This document shows, piece by piece, positions 16,708 to 26,795 of a stretch of DNA of 64,000 bases. The DNA is taken from positions 22,076 through 86,075 of the forward strand of contig NZ_RHOS01000010.1 in the NCBI RefSeq assembly GCF_003946205.1, in the 5' to 3' direction. A program made the position numbers and the translations under genes. Every line of letters begins with the position of its first letter. Positions within the stretch are counted from its first letter, which is position 1. Below the pieces are notes generated by a model. The model searched no databases. It was not told the DNA's origin and was given only the letters and a program-made list of their open reading frames with translations. Origin of the DNA: Companilactobacillus keshanensis. GTDB lineage: Bacteria > Bacillota > Bacilli > Lactobacillales > Lactobacillaceae.

Positions 16708-18135
16708 TTATAGCCATTGTCCGCTAACAAACTGTAACTTAGATAACTCTGTTCCTTTAGTTACAAGGCTTGCCATTAATTCTTTAGTCTTATCGTTGTA
16801 GTGCTTTACGATTTCTTTATTTTGCTTTGTTAAGTAACTTGTTAATTCGTCACCTGACATTGTAACGGCTTTTTTATCGACTTCGTCGATCTTTCTATGT
16901 GCCCACTCTGATAATTCTTTTCTATAGTCGATGTCATCTTGAATAAATTCTTTATAATGTGATTCAACTAACATTGCTAATGTTTCATATATCCAATAGG
17001 CACTCTTGAGATCCAATTTTTCTGGAACGTCTTTGTATGATGAATCAATATCAGTAACATTTCCAAAGACTGGCACATATGGGCAAAATGATGGAACACC
17101 TAATGAAACCCATTCAACGGCTGCGGCACCATTCTTATTTGAATCGCGCATTTGTAATACATGTGATTGAGCTGTACGTGCTAGAGAAATTGAACGATAG
17201 ATATGCTTGTCCTTTTCACAGCCTGTACCTAGTGGATCGAATTTTGTTTCATTGTAATGTGATCCTAAAATAAATTGAATATCCTCTGGTGTGATCTTGA
17301 ATTCTGCCTTACGAATAAATGGCATATCTGATGATTCAGGATCTTGTTCGATTGATGGATTAAAGTATTTTTGTGCATACCAAACTCTTGGTGTGTTGTA
17401 GTGACGGTCAAATTCTGTGTCTGTACCAAAAATACGACGGAAGTTGAAACCTTCAAAATCGGGGTTCAAGTTGTTGTCTTTAACAAACTCTTGAATTCCA
17501 TCGGCCCACATATAATTAGCGGAGTCATTGAAATCAATATTCTGAATTGATGTTTGATTGCCTGTAACGGCGTAACAATCATCAGGGATACGTACGGCTA
17601 CCCATTGATGTCCAGTTACGATTTCCATATACCAAACTTCATCTTTATCATTAAATTGAACTCCGTTACCTTCAGCTGAACCGTATTTCTTAACCAATTC
17701 ACCTAAGTAACGAACGCCATCTCTTGCGGAATCAATAAATGGCAATACTAATGTTAATAGGGAATCTTCGGCTAAACCGTTTTTAATAAACGGATCTAGT
17801 GCCAATACATGTTCGTTAGCAAAAATACTTTCAGTTGCACTTTCACCAACATTTTTCTCGTTAAAACCATTCTCCTCATTAGGTCCTGCAGTTTGATCTA
17901 AGTTAGGCATAGAAATATATCTGTAGCCGTTTTCTGGCATTGGAACTGTTAACTTATTATAAGGTGAAACATAGGTTTCCTTACGACCTGAAACAGCAGG
18001 TTGAGCAATAAGTCTTTTGCCTTCAATTGCGGCATGTCTATCTTCATTTCTTGCAATCAAGGTAGAGCCATCCATACTTGCCTTTTTGCCAACTAAAATT
18101 GACGTGCATGCAGATGCTTCCAAACGATCAGTCAT
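16708..18135 (-). CDS. pepD: Dipeptidase PepD, C69 family
   Basis: The 475-residue protein is an Ntn-hydrolase dipeptidase with broad specificity, part of the cytosolic peptide-use system. Processing exposes Cys10 in EASACTSILVGKKAS. Family motifs include MDGSTLIARNEDRHAAI, SATESIFANEHVLALDPF, EVWYMEIVTGHQWVAVRIPDDCYAVTGNQ, the NGAAAVEWVSLGVPSFCPYVPVFGN region and WIYETLAMLVESHYKEF. Ribosome binding is via GGAGAGAAGATATG. The 3' untranslated region carries the tandem repeat array and then a terminator. Confidence 0.95.
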   Translation of the reverse strand: MTDRLEASACTSILVGKKASMDGSTLIARNEDRHAAIEGKRLIAQPAVSGRKETYVSPYNKLTVPMPENGYRYISMPNLDQTAGPNEENGFNEKNVGESATESIFANEHVLALDPFIKNGLAEDSLLTLVLPFIDSARDGVRYLGELVKKYGSAEGNGVQFNDKDEVWYMEIVTGHQWVAVRIPDDCYAVTGNQTSIQNIDFNDSANYMWADGIQEFVKDNNLNPDFEGFNFRRIFGTDTEFDRHYNTPRVWYAQKYFNPSIEQDPESSDMPFIRKAEFKITPEDIQFILGSHYNETKFDPLGTGCEKDKHIYRSISLARTAQSHVLQMRDSNKNGAAAVEWVSLGVPSFCPYVPVFGNVTDIDSSYKDVPEKLDLKSAYWIYETLAMLVESHYKEFIQDDIDYRKELSEWAHRKIDEVDKKAVTMSGDELTSYLTKQNKEIVKHYNDKTKELMASLVTKGTELSKLQFVSGQWL

Positions 18136-18195
18136 ATCTTCTCTCCTCCAATTCAGTTTTCAAGTTAAGGGTAACAGAATCCATATCAAATTAAA

Positions 18196-18239
18196 ACACG
18201 TTTTCTTTTAACTTGTTAAGGCTTACAATTGAAACGTGT
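18196..18239. promoter_or_regulatory. Inverted repeat between pepD and lplA
   Basis: ACACGTTT (18196-18203) and AAACGTGT (18232-18239) are exact complements separated by 28 bases in the divergent pepD/lplA gap. The regulator is unknown. Confidence 0.4.
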
Positions 18240-18266
18240 CATAATTTTTAAAGGGAGTGTGATTAG

Positions 18267-19295
18267 ATGTTCTTCATTGATACATCCAAAAATAAGAAAC
18301 CTGTTTACAACGCTATTGTTAATCAATCATTAGATAACTATTTAGTAAATGACTTGAAACTAAAAGGTCACGGTTTAATTATGTATATCAACAATCCTTC
18401 AGTTATCGTTGGTGTGAACCAAAACGCCTATGCTGAAGTAAACTTTCCCTATTTAAAAGAGAAGAATATTCAATTGGTTAGACGTACTTCTGGTGGTGGT
18501 GCTGTCTATCATGATTATGGAAATATGATTTTTGAAAACATTATTATTGGTAACGACGATCACTTTGGTGATTACAATTTCTTTGCTCAACCTATTATTG
18601 ATGCTTTACACGACATGGGTGCAACTGGTGCTGAAATGCGTGGTAGAAATGACATTGTTATCGATGGTAAAAAGTTCTCCGGAATGACTATGTTTAAAGT
18701 TGGCGATTCATATGCTGCTGGTGGTACATTGATGTTCGATCTTGATATGCAAACAGCCAGTGAAGTTCTAACACCTGAAAAAGATAAGCTTGAATCAAAG
18801 GGTGTTAAATCAGTTAATAGTCGTATCACTAATATCAAAGAATACTTAGATGAACCATTTAAGAGTATGGATGCTGATCATTTCAAACTTGAATTATTGA
18901 AACGTATTTTCAAGGCTGACTCGTTAGACGATATTGAAACTTACACTTTGACCGATCACGATTGGGAGATTATTGATTCTCGTCTAGCCGCAAAATATGA
19001 TACTGATGAATGGAATTACGGTAAGAATCCAGGATTTACAAACTATGTTTCAAAACATTTTGATATCGGTACTGTTGCCTTCAACTTCTCATTAAATGAC
19101 AACAATGAAATTTCAAATATTAAAATCTATGGTGACTTCATTACTGGTGGTAAACCTTCAGTTCTTGAAGATGCCTTGATCAATACTAAATTCGACAAAG
19201 ATTCCTTGATTGCCAGCCTTAACAGTGTCGATATTGCTGCTAACTTAGGTAAAATTGATGCCGAACCTTTAGTAGATTTATTACTTTCTAAATAA
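18267..19295 (+). CDS. lplA: Lipoate--protein ligase
   Basis: The 342-residue enzyme attaches free lipoate to the lipoyl domains of 2-oxo acid dehydrogenases or the glycine cleavage H protein, using ATP. It shows RRTSGGGAVYHDYGNMIFENI (the lipoate/ATP-binding motif), GRNDIVIDGKKFSG and a C-terminal accessory domain (about 245-342). It has AAAGGGAGTGTGATTAG before ATG and stands alone. Confidence 0.95.
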   Translation: MFFIDTSKNKKPVYNAIVNQSLDNYLVNDLKLKGHGLIMYINNPSVIVGVNQNAYAEVNFPYLKEKNIQLVRRTSGGGAVYHDYGNMIFENIIIGNDDHFGDYNFFAQPIIDALHDMGATGAEMRGRNDIVIDGKKFSGMTMFKVGDSYAAGGTLMFDLDMQTASEVLTPEKDKLESKGVKSVNSRITNIKEYLDEPFKSMDADHFKLELLKRIFKADSLDDIETYTLTDHDWEIIDSRLAAKYDTDEWNYGKNPGFTNYVSKHFDIGTVAFNFSLNDNNEISNIKIYGDFITGGKPSVLEDALINTKFDKDSLIASLNSVDIAANLGKIDAEPLVDLLLSK

Positions 19296-19382
19296 TTAAT
19301 TGTGATTGCATATACATTTTCACTATTTTGACATCATATGCTAAAATACCTTCACAACAGTTTTCATAAAGGAGATCATAAC

Positions 19383-19949
19383 GTGAAACGAATTGCAGTT
19401 TATTGTGGTGCAGCAAGTGGAAATGAAAAAATCTATCAAGACGCAACTTTAGAGTTAGCCGACTGGCTAGTTTCAAATAACTTAGAACTAATTTATGGCG
19501 GTGGCAGAGTTGGTTTGATGGGAATGTTAGCCACCGAAGTTCGTTCAGAAGGCGGTTATGTTCATGGAATTATCACTCAAGAATTATTTGACCGCGGAAC
19601 TGCTTTTGAAGATTGTGAACTACAAATTGTCTCAGATATGTCAGTTAGAAAGAAAAGAATGTTAGATCTTTCTGATGGTTGCATCGCCCTCCCCGGCGGA
19701 CCAGGAACATTGGAAGAAATCATCGAGGCCTTTTCTTGGGCACGTCTCGGTGATAACGAAAATCCCAGTGCATTCTTTAATGTAAATGGTTATTACGATC
19801 CATTAAAGAATATGTTTGATCAAATGACAAATAAAGGCTTTTTAAGTTCTGAAGATAGAGAAAAATTACTTTTCTCAGATTCATTAGATCAGATCCATAG
19901 TTTTATGGAAAGCTATGTTCCACCTAAGATAAGAACTTATACAAAGTAG
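19383..19949 (+). CDS. LOG family protein (nucleotide 5'-monophosphate phosphoribohydrolase-like)
   Basis: The GTG at 19383 is chosen because AAGGAG lies 8 bases upstream; the frame to 19338 has none. The 188-residue product is in the LOG family, which removes ribose 5-phosphate from nucleoside monophosphates, and has the signature PGGPGTLEEIIEAFSWARLG, with MYGGG-like YGGGRVGLMG near the N-terminus. The substrate in bacteria is uncertain. A strong terminator follows. Confidence 0.9.
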   Translation: MKRIAVYCGAASGNEKIYQDATLELADWLVSNNLELIYGGGRVGLMGMLATEVRSEGGYVHGIITQELFDRGTAFEDCELQIVSDMSVRKKRMLDLSDGCIALPGGPGTLEEIIEAFSWARLGDNENPSAFFNVNGYYDPLKNMFDQMTNKGFLSSEDREKLLFSDSLDQIHSFMESYVPPKIRTYTK

Positions 19950-19999
19950 TCAGTCATAGACCACTACTTGTTAAAATATTTTATTATTTTCAGTGTACA

Positions 20000-20045
20000 A
20001 AAATGGTTCTAAGTAGAATTTAAGATTTCTACTTAGAACCATTTT
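20000..20045. terminator. Bidirectional terminator after LOG gene
   Basis: Nineteen-base arms (20000-20018 and 20027-20045, ending GTAGAA and starting TTCTAC) are exact complements, with T-runs both ways, between convergent genes. Confidence 0.95.
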
Positions 20046-20072
20046 TAGGTTACTTTTGTTCCAACATTAAAT

Positions 20073-20849
20073 CTAATTATTACGATCGTACGCCCAAACT
20101 GTTAATGGAGCAAATATCATAACGATTCCAAATCCAAATATAAGTACTAACAGTGCTTCATGCGTCAAACTACCTGTTGCCAAAATTTGTCTAATTGCAG
20201 TAATGACATAAGTTATAGGATTCATATATGCGATAACTTGCATTGTTTTTGAAAGAGTTTTGATGGGAATAAAGGCATTTGATAAAAAAGACAAGGACAT
20301 CATAGTTATCAATGAAAAACTTTGGACAGTCGTTGCATTCTTTGCCAGCAATCCTAATAATGCAAAGATCCAAGATATAGCCCATCCAGTAAATATGGCA
20401 AGTAAACCACTTACGACGATCCATCCGAATCCAGCAACTGGACGCCATCCCATTAAATATCCAGTTGTTAAACACGTTACGGTGGCAATTACCAAGCGCA
20501 AAATATCAGCGAAAAGTTGCCCAGCCAAAGGTGCAATATGTGCCATCGGTAACGACTTAAATCTATCAAATACGCCTGAATCCAGATCTTCCCTTATTTG
20601 CGATCCGGAACCAGAAGCAGCGGAGAGCATTGTTTGAATCAATATCCCGGGAACTATTGTAGGTAAATAATTTTTGACATTGCCAGCAATTGCTCCTCCA
20701 AATAAATATCCAAACATTAGCATAAACATAATTGGTTGAATTATAACGTCCATAAATCTATCCGGATCATGAATTGTTTTTAGTAAATTACGATAAGCCA
20801 TAGTTGTTGTATTCATTATTAAATTTCCACGATGTGTTTGTACATCCAT
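20073..20849 (-). CDS. ABC-2 type permease (DrrB-like)
   Basis: The 258-residue protein has six membrane helices and the ABC-2 signatures MFGYLFGGAI, QTMLSAASGSGSQIREDLDSGVFDRFKSLP and MNPITYVITAIRQIL. It would form the exporter channel with the upstream ATPase, 18 bases away. Relatives move drugs, antibiotics or polymers. MarR-type operators between the two transcription units suggest it is de-repressed by a toxic compound. Confidence 0.9.
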   Translation of the reverse strand: MDVQTHRGNLIMNTTTMAYRNLLKTIHDPDRFMDVIIQPIMFMLMFGYLFGGAIAGNVKNYLPTIVPGILIQTMLSAASGSGSQIREDLDSGVFDRFKSLPMAHIAPLAGQLFADILRLVIATVTCLTTGYLMGWRPVAGFGWIVVSGLLAIFTGWAISWIFALLGLLAKNATTVQSFSLITMMSLSFLSNAFIPIKTLSKTMQVIAYMNPITYVITAIRQILATGSLTHEALLVLIFGFGIVMIFAPLTVWAYDRNN

Positions 20850-20867
20850 AATTGATCATCTGCTTTC

Positions 20868-21803
20868 TTAATTTTTCCCTACAGTCAAATCCATAAAAAC
20901 ATCATCTAAAGATGGTTCTTGAACTGTTAAGTTACTTATGGTTATTTTTGCCCGTTGTAAACTAACCAATAATGGTGTCAGTTGGTCGATTTTTTTCAAT
21001 TTAATATTTATTTGTTGATCGTTCTGATGAATAGATGTATCAAATTCATCTTTAACTAACTTAACCGCTGTATCTACTTGATCAATTTCTTTTACAGTGA
21101 AGTTCAAGCTGGTACCACCTACTTGTTGCTTAAGTTCTGTAGGTGTTCCAATTTTTATTAATTTACCGTGATCAATAACTGCGATTCTATCTGCCAATTG
21201 GTCGGCCTCATCGAGATACTGAGTCGTTAGTAAAACAGTTGACCCTTGAGCTACTAATTTTTTGATCGTATCCCACATTTGTGTTCTAGTACGAGGATCT
21301 AGTCCAGTAGTCGGCTCATCCAAAAAAATCAAGGCCGGACGGGTGATAAGACTAACAGCTAGATCCAATCTTCGCCGCATCCCACCTGAGAAATTTTTAA
21401 GTGCTTTATCCGCAGAAGTGACTAATGAAAATTCTTCCAGCAGTTCATTTGTTCGCCGTTTAGAATTAGATCGAGACAGTCCATTTAATCGAGAAAAGAT
21501 CATTAAATTTTCTCGAGCAGAAATGTCTTCATCGATCGAAGCATATTGTCCGGTCAATCCAAACATTGAACGTGCAAGTCTTCCTTCTTTCAACGTATCG
21601 TGACCAAAAATTTTTACATTACCACTATTAGACCTCAGTAATGTTGTCATCATTCGTAAAATTGTGGTCTTACCGGCTCCATTGGGTCCTAATAATCCAA
21701 ATACCTCACCTTGTTTAACGTTAAAGGAAACATCATCTACTACGGTTTTAATACCAAACTTTTTTGTTAAATGACTAACTTCAATTGCATTAATGACTGA
21801 CAT
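20868..21803 (-). CDS. ABC transporter ATPase (DrrA-like)
   Basis: The 311-residue protein has Walker A GPNGAGKTT, Q-loop GLTGQYASID, signature FSGGMRRRLDLA, Walker B LIFLDEPTTGLD and a switch LTTQYLDEADQL, typical of the daunorubicin-resistance branch with the C-terminal extension. It powers the permease encoded 18 bases downstream. Its promoter region holds palindromes shared with the divergent MarR gene. Confidence 0.95.
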   Translation of the reverse strand: MSVINAIEVSHLTKKFGIKTVVDDVSFNVKQGEVFGLLGPNGAGKTTILRMMTTLLRSNSGNVKIFGHDTLKEGRLARSMFGLTGQYASIDEDISARENLMIFSRLNGLSRSNSKRRTNELLEEFSLVTSADKALKNFSGGMRRRLDLAVSLITRPALIFLDEPTTGLDPRTRTQMWDTIKKLVAQGSTVLLTTQYLDEADQLADRIAVIDHGKLIKIGTPTELKQQVGGTSLNFTVKEIDQVDTAVKLVKDEFDTSIHQNDQQINIKLKKIDQLTPLLVSLQRAKITISNLTVQEPSLDDVFMDLTVGKN

Positions 21804-21832
21804 TATTTGTTGCCTCGTTATTTTCGATTTTT

Positions 21833-21908
21833 AATCAGGTTACCTGATTGATTTTATTGTAAGGGCACCTGATTAAATTTGCAAGAATTTTATTCAGGCT
21901 ACCTGACT
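21833..21908. promoter_or_regulatory. MarR-type operator array
   Basis: AATCAGGTTACCTGATT (21833-21849) is a perfect palindrome about one base. TCAGG-CTA-CCTGA (21894-21906) is a second site, and ACCTGATT (21867-21874) is a half-site between them. They sit in the divergent gap between the DrrA-like and MarR genes, so one repressor probably controls both. Confidence 0.8.
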
Positions 21909-21956
21909 ATCTTTTTTTAAATCAACCAGTATAATAATGTTTGGAGGTTAAATCAT

Positions 21957-22475
21957 ATGCCAAATTTACTCAAACAAAAGAATGCTGCTGGTAAGCTAAT
22001 CGAGTTCGGCATGGTCCGCCATGTCGCGGATAACATTGCCCATAGAGATTCTGATAATGTCGAAAGACAATCTATGTTTCAGGGACAAGGTAAAATTTTA
22101 ATAGCTTTGTCGCAAAATGATGGCCTTTCACAAAAAGAATTAGCCACAAGACTTGATTTAACCGCACAATCAACCGCAGAATTCGTAAATAAACTTGTTA
22201 AAAAGAATCTAGTCACAAAAGAGAAATCTACTAAAGATCGGCGAATGACAATTATTAGATTAACTGATTCAGGACGTAAAATGGCTACAACTGAATCGTC
22301 AAAAGTTCCTGAATTTTTAAATGTATTATCTGATGAAGAATTGGATCAACTTACTAGTATACTTACCAAAATTAATTCCAGTCTTTATGATGAAATAAAT
22401 AATTCAGATCAGCCCACGTTATTCGAAAAATCCCAGCAAGTTATTAAAGATCACATTCGTGATTGGTTTCTATAA
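21957..22475 (+). CDS. MarR-family regulator
   Basis: The 172-residue protein has the MarR winged helix: FQGQGKILIALSQNDGLSQKELATRLDLTAQSTAEFVNKLVKKNLVTKEKSTKDRRMTIIRLT, the beta-wing with DRR being typical. GGAGG precedes ATG. It is divergent from the ABC exporter genes and likely represses them through the shared palindromes. Confidence 0.93.
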   Translation: MPNLLKQKNAAGKLIEFGMVRHVADNIAHRDSDNVERQSMFQGQGKILIALSQNDGLSQKELATRLDLTAQSTAEFVNKLVKKNLVTKEKSTKDRRMTIIRLTDSGRKMATTESSKVPEFLNVLSDEELDQLTSILTKINSSLYDEINNSDQPTLFEKSQQVIKDHIRDWFL

Positions 22476-22477
22476 TC

Positions 22478-22533
22478 AAAAAGGTGTCATACAATTATTA
22501 GATAATAATCTAACGAATGTATGACACCTTTTT
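22478..22533. terminator. Bidirectional terminator
   Basis: AAAAAGGTGTCATACA (22478-22493) pairs with TGTATGACACCTTTTT (22518-22533), plus inner ATTATTA/TAATAAT pairing. It separates the convergent MarR and P-type ATPase genes. Confidence 0.92.
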
Positions 22534-22568
22534 AAATTATGATTTGACCAGAAATACTAATATTAGTT

Positions 22569-25238
22569 CTAATCTAGAACTTGAAATTGGTTTCTAAGTT
22601 TCAAATTACGAATATACTTATCAAATTCGGCAACAATCAACACTATAAATCCACCAATTATCGCCAAGCCCCATTCCATTATTCCAAGTGAACCTGTATA
22701 GAAAATTCCTTGCATAAATGGAACATAAGTCAGAATAACCTGTAGTACCAACATCAAGCCTACAAAATAGAAAGCCTTCGGATTTGAAAAGAAGTTCTTT
22801 GAAAAGGCTGATTTCTGGGAGCGAATATTGAATAAGTAAAATATTTTGCCCATGATCAACACGTTGACCATCGTCGTGCTTGAAATCACTGCACTGACAC
22901 CATTGCCACGTAATAAAGCATCTATCACTAAACTAACTACTGCCATCAAAATAGAAATATAGGTTACTTGGAATAAGTCATGTCGACTCATCAATTTCGA
23001 ACCAGTCTTTCTGGGCGGACGTTTCATGATCCCAGATTCAGCTGGTTCAAACGTCAAGGCAAATTGAATCGTAACTGCTGATACCATGTTTATCCATAAT
23101 AACTGTGTTGGATGTAAGGGAATATCACTTTTTGTCATTATTGCATAGGCAATGATCAACCCTTCTGAAAAGGAGATCGGTAGAAGATATAAAATACTCT
23201 TCTTGATATTATCAAAAATTCTTCTACCTTCTCTAATAGCTTTAGAAATCGTCGCAAAATTATCATCTGTCAAAATCATGTCAGCAGAATCTTTGGCAAC
23301 ATCAGTTCCTTTGATACCCATTGCCACCCCGATATCAGCACGTTTCAGAGCTGGCGCGTCATTTACACCATCCCCAGTCATAGCTGTTACCTTATTATTT
23401 TTCTGTAAAGCTTCAATTATTTCGATCTTATTTCCCGGAGTTGTTCTGGCAAATACTTGATTCTCGTCAGCCGCAATAATTTGTTCTTCTTCTGACAACT
23501 TATCCCATTGTGGACCTGTAATTGCACTAATTTTATCAGCCAAACCGAGTTTTTCGCCAATAGCAGACGCCGTGATCGGACTGTCACCAGTGATCATTTT
23601 AACTTCAACACCAGCGGAACGAATTTCTTTCAATGCATCAATAACTTCCTCTCTTGGAGGATCAATGATAGCTGCGAGTCCTAAGAAGTTCAATCCGTTA
23701 TTTATGAGGTCATGCGTTATGTTTGTCGTTTCATTTGAAACTTTTTTATAACCGACGGCAATCACACGTTTACCATCTTTTGAAAAACCTTTCACTCGAT
23801 TCGACCACATTTCTTGATTAAAACCTTCATCTAAATTTTTGGCCATTTGGAATAATTTATCTGGAGAACCTTTTACAAATAAATAGTTTTGATTATCTTT
23901 TTGTACTAGTCGAGCAATATATCTGAAATCAGAATCAAATGGCAATACATCAATTTTTTTATAGTTAGTCGTTTCACCATGCGGAAAAACTTTATGATAA
24001 AGCGCTAGGAAGGCTCCATCGGTTGGCTCACCAGCAATATTCCACTTACCATCTTCATTATTTAAATGTGTGTCATTTGCCTGATAACCTGACTCTAAAA
24101 ACAATTGCATCTGTTCATTTATTTCAACTGATTGATCGTTCTGAACAATATCACCTTTAGGTTCATAACCAATACCAGTTACTTGAAATTCTTCATCATC
24201 AACTACAATATCCGTTACTGTCATTTCATTTTTAGTCAGCGTACCTGTCTTATCCGTTGCAATAACATCAACTGAACCTAACGTTTCTACGGCTGGTAAA
24301 GTTTTAATGATGGTATTTTGATTTTTTGCCATATCGTTAACGCCTTTAGCCAAAATAACCGAAGTTGTTGCAGGCAATCCTTCAGGGATAGTTCCTACAA
24401 CCATTGATACCACTGCCATTGACAGAACGGAGATCGAATATACATCAAAGAATAGGCCCATAAAGAAAATTACAATCGCTGCAAATACAATAAAGTAAGA
24501 TACATTCGTACCAAGTTTATCGATAACTTGCATTAGGGGTGTCTTACGTTTCTTTACTGAGCTTACTTCTGAAGAAATTTTCCCAATTTCAGTATCTTCA
24601 GCCGTAGCTACAACTGATCCTAAACCACTACCTTTAGTAACCGCCGTCGATGCAAATGCCATATTAGTCTGCTCTGCTAAAGGTGCATCATTAAAAATAA
24701 CTTCAGCAGTTTTCTCAACCGAATTAGTTTCACCTGTTAAAGAAGACTCTTGAACCCTCAAGTTATCAGAATTGATTATTCTGAGGTCCCCTGGAACATT
24801 GTCGCCCGCCTCAAGAAAAACCGTATCCCCTACAACCAGATCTTCAGCCGAAATTTCTTTTCTCTGACCATCACGATATACCGTCGCATTGATCGATAGC
24901 ATTTCCTTGATTCTTTCCAAAGCATTGGAAGCACTGGCCTCTTGGAAATATCCGATCAACGAATTAATGATAACTACCAATCCGATTATGATCGAATCAG
25001 AGTAATGTCCCAACACCAATGTGATGATCGCAGCGATTATCAACACATAAATCACCATATTATTGAATTGTCTAAAGAACATTTTCCATTTAGGAGTCCT
25101 CTCTGACTCCAGTTTGTTTGGTCCAAATTCTTCTAGACGGTTATTAGCTTCCTTAGTCGAAAGACCCTGTTCAAAATCTTGAATCTTATTTTTTTGTTTT
25201 AATTCTTGTAAGTATATTTGATAGTTTTTTCTGTCCAT
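22569..25238 (-). CDS. P-type cation-transporting ATPase, type II (Ca2+-like)
   Basis: The 889-residue pump starts at ATG 25238 after GCGAGG; the TTG one codon earlier is less likely. It has N-terminal cytosolic and TGES-bearing actuator segments (SSLTGETNSVEK), the phosphorylated Asp in DKTGTLTKNEMTV, KGSPDKLF in the nucleotide domain, MITGDSPITASAIG and TGDGVNDAPALKRADIGVAMG, and a PEGLP motif in helix 4 (GTIPEGLPATTS). This pattern is that of calcium or related divalent cation pumps of the SERCA/PMR1 group. The ion is not certain: E in PEGLP favours Ca2+ or Mn2+. Confidence 0.93.
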   Translation of the reverse strand: MDRKNYQIYLQELKQKNKIQDFEQGLSTKEANNRLEEFGPNKLESERTPKWKMFFRQFNNMVIYVLIIAAIITLVLGHYSDSIIIGLVVIINSLIGYFQEASASNALERIKEMLSINATVYRDGQRKEISAEDLVVGDTVFLEAGDNVPGDLRIINSDNLRVQESSLTGETNSVEKTAEVIFNDAPLAEQTNMAFASTAVTKGSGLGSVVATAEDTEIGKISSEVSSVKKRKTPLMQVIDKLGTNVSYFIVFAAIVIFFMGLFFDVYSISVLSMAVVSMVVGTIPEGLPATTSVILAKGVNDMAKNQNTIIKTLPAVETLGSVDVIATDKTGTLTKNEMTVTDIVVDDEEFQVTGIGYEPKGDIVQNDQSVEINEQMQLFLESGYQANDTHLNNEDGKWNIAGEPTDGAFLALYHKVFPHGETTNYKKIDVLPFDSDFRYIARLVQKDNQNYLFVKGSPDKLFQMAKNLDEGFNQEMWSNRVKGFSKDGKRVIAVGYKKVSNETTNITHDLINNGLNFLGLAAIIDPPREEVIDALKEIRSAGVEVKMITGDSPITASAIGEKLGLADKISAITGPQWDKLSEEEQIIAADENQVFARTTPGNKIEIIEALQKNNKVTAMTGDGVNDAPALKRADIGVAMGIKGTDVAKDSADMILTDDNFATISKAIREGRRIFDNIKKSILYLLPISFSEGLIIAYAIMTKSDIPLHPTQLLWINMVSAVTIQFALTFEPAESGIMKRPPRKTGSKLMSRHDLFQVTYISILMAVVSLVIDALLRGNGVSAVISSTTMVNVLIMGKIFYLFNIRSQKSAFSKNFFSNPKAFYFVGLMLVLQVILTYVPFMQGIFYTGSLGIMEWGLAIIGGFIVLIVAEFDKYIRNLKLRNQFQVLD

Positions 25239-25353
25239 CAAAGACCTCGCTTTCTTAAAGTGGGTTCGGTGGATCTAACCGTGTATATAAACGATAACAA
25301 ATATTTTTATTTAAGTAAAGACTTATACCTATATATACTTATATCTAATATAT

Positions 25354-25378
25354 AAAAAAAGAGTCGCAACAGCGACTC
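25354..25378 (-). terminator. Terminator overlapping the M20 peptidase stop codon
   Basis: On the minus strand GAGTCGC-tgtt-GCGACTC is followed by seven T, and the stem starts within the TAG stop (25380-25378). Confidence 0.9.
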
Positions 25379-26721
25379 TACAAACGTTCTAGCAACTCGT
25401 AAGAAATTTTAATTCCATCATAAAAGGCTTTTTCAGTGATATTTTCGTTAGGTGCATGATTGCACTGATCAAAGTTAGCATATGGAATGGTAAACACAGG
25501 TACTTTCAAAATATCTGACCATACGTAATTTGGAACCGTTCCCGGCATTGTAGGTTCAATCAATCCTGAACCAGTTGCTTCTTTAATGGCATTAACCAGT
25601 GGTTCAATATTTTTATCATCAGAAGCAGTCTTGCATGGAGGTACTTGGACCAAGTAGTGAACCTTGATATCCCCGTTGTTTATCTCATCTTGAAGGAAAT
25701 TATTGATACCAATCTGGATCTCTTTTATATCCTGTTTGCCGACCAATCGTGTTTCAACTTTCATAACAGCGGTATGGGGAATAATTGACTTCATTCCTTT
25801 AGCCGTATAACCTGCCCTGATTCCTGAAATATTAAATGTTGGTCTAAACATCAACTTCTGATAATATTCCAAGCCAGTTTCAGGAAGGTCTTTGACGCCG
25901 GTCTGTTTAGATATTGACTCTTTATCGTATGGCAATTGTTTCATCCAATCGATCTCTGTTTGACTAGGATCTTCAACTCCATCATAAAATTCAGGGATCA
26001 AAACTTTGTCATTTTCAAAATCGTAAATCTTTTGTAGTAATTCCATCAATACCAGCACGGGATTCTTCATGATATTTCCCAGATTTCCGGAATGATTATC
26101 CTGGGTTCCTGTTTTGGCGGTGACTTGAAATCCTAATGCACCACGATTACCTAATCGCAAAACGTGCTGTCCGGATTGATTAAAGGAACCATCGACTACT
26201 ATGGCTAAATCGACATCCTTCAATTTGTTATCAGCCAATTCTTTAACAGTGAATGGTAAATTCTTGCTACCTTGTTCTTCTTCGCCTTCAATCAAAAATT
26301 TAATATTGAAAGGAAAACTACCATTAACTTGTTTATACACATACAATCCTAAAATTTGTGCTAACAATTGTCCTTTGTTATCGCCAGCTCCTCGACCGTA
26401 AAAGCGATGATTTTTTTTGGTCAAAGTAAAAGGATCTGTATCCCAATCAGCATTAATTCCCGGCGTCATAACGTCGTAATGCCCATAAAACAAGACTGTG
26501 CGATCACTTTGGCCGTCTATTTCAGCCAAAATGGTAGGTGATCCCGCAGTTTGAATTACTTCTACATGAGCTCCCAGATCCTTTAATTTTTCTTGCAACA
26601 ATATAATTGTTTCGTTGATACCTTCGCCTGTGGCACTAACACCTTTAAGTCCAATAAGTTTTTTGAACAAACCTTCAAACTCAGATTTATTATCTTCAAT
26701 GAAACTATCTCTTGAAACCAA
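25378..26721 (-). CDS. M20 family metallopeptidase (dipeptidase-like)
   Basis: The 447-residue hydrolase has the M20 zinc motifs FYGHYDVMTPG, FYGRGAGDNKGQLLAQI, IEGEEEQGSKNLP and, at the C-terminus, PYANFDQCNHAPNENIT. The dimerisation lid is about residues 190-340. The start is TTG at 26721, unusual but directly after GAGGAGGAGACAT; no ATG follows in the same position. The substrate is probably dipeptides or N-acyl amino acids. It is a single gene whose terminator overlaps the stop. Confidence 0.87.
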   Translation of the reverse strand: MVSRDSFIEDNKSEFEGLFKKLIGLKGVSATGEGINETIILLQEKLKDLGAHVEVIQTAGSPTILAEIDGQSDRTVLFYGHYDVMTPGINADWDTDPFTLTKKNHRFYGRGAGDNKGQLLAQILGLYVYKQVNGSFPFNIKFLIEGEEEQGSKNLPFTVKELADNKLKDVDLAIVVDGSFNQSGQHVLRLGNRGALGFQVTAKTGTQDNHSGNLGNIMKNPVLVLMELLQKIYDFENDKVLIPEFYDGVEDPSQTEIDWMKQLPYDKESISKQTGVKDLPETGLEYYQKLMFRPTFNISGIRAGYTAKGMKSIIPHTAVMKVETRLVGKQDIKEIQIGINNFLQDEINNGDIKVHYLVQVPPCKTASDDKNIEPLVNAIKEATGSGLIEPTMPGTVPNYVWSDILKVPVFTIPYANFDQCNHAPNENITEKAFYDGIKISYELLERL

Positions 26722-26795
26722 AATGTCTCCTCCTCATTAATGGTTCTCTGATTTAGTATCATTGTAGACCTTTTAGACTGTCATAAACGCCTATC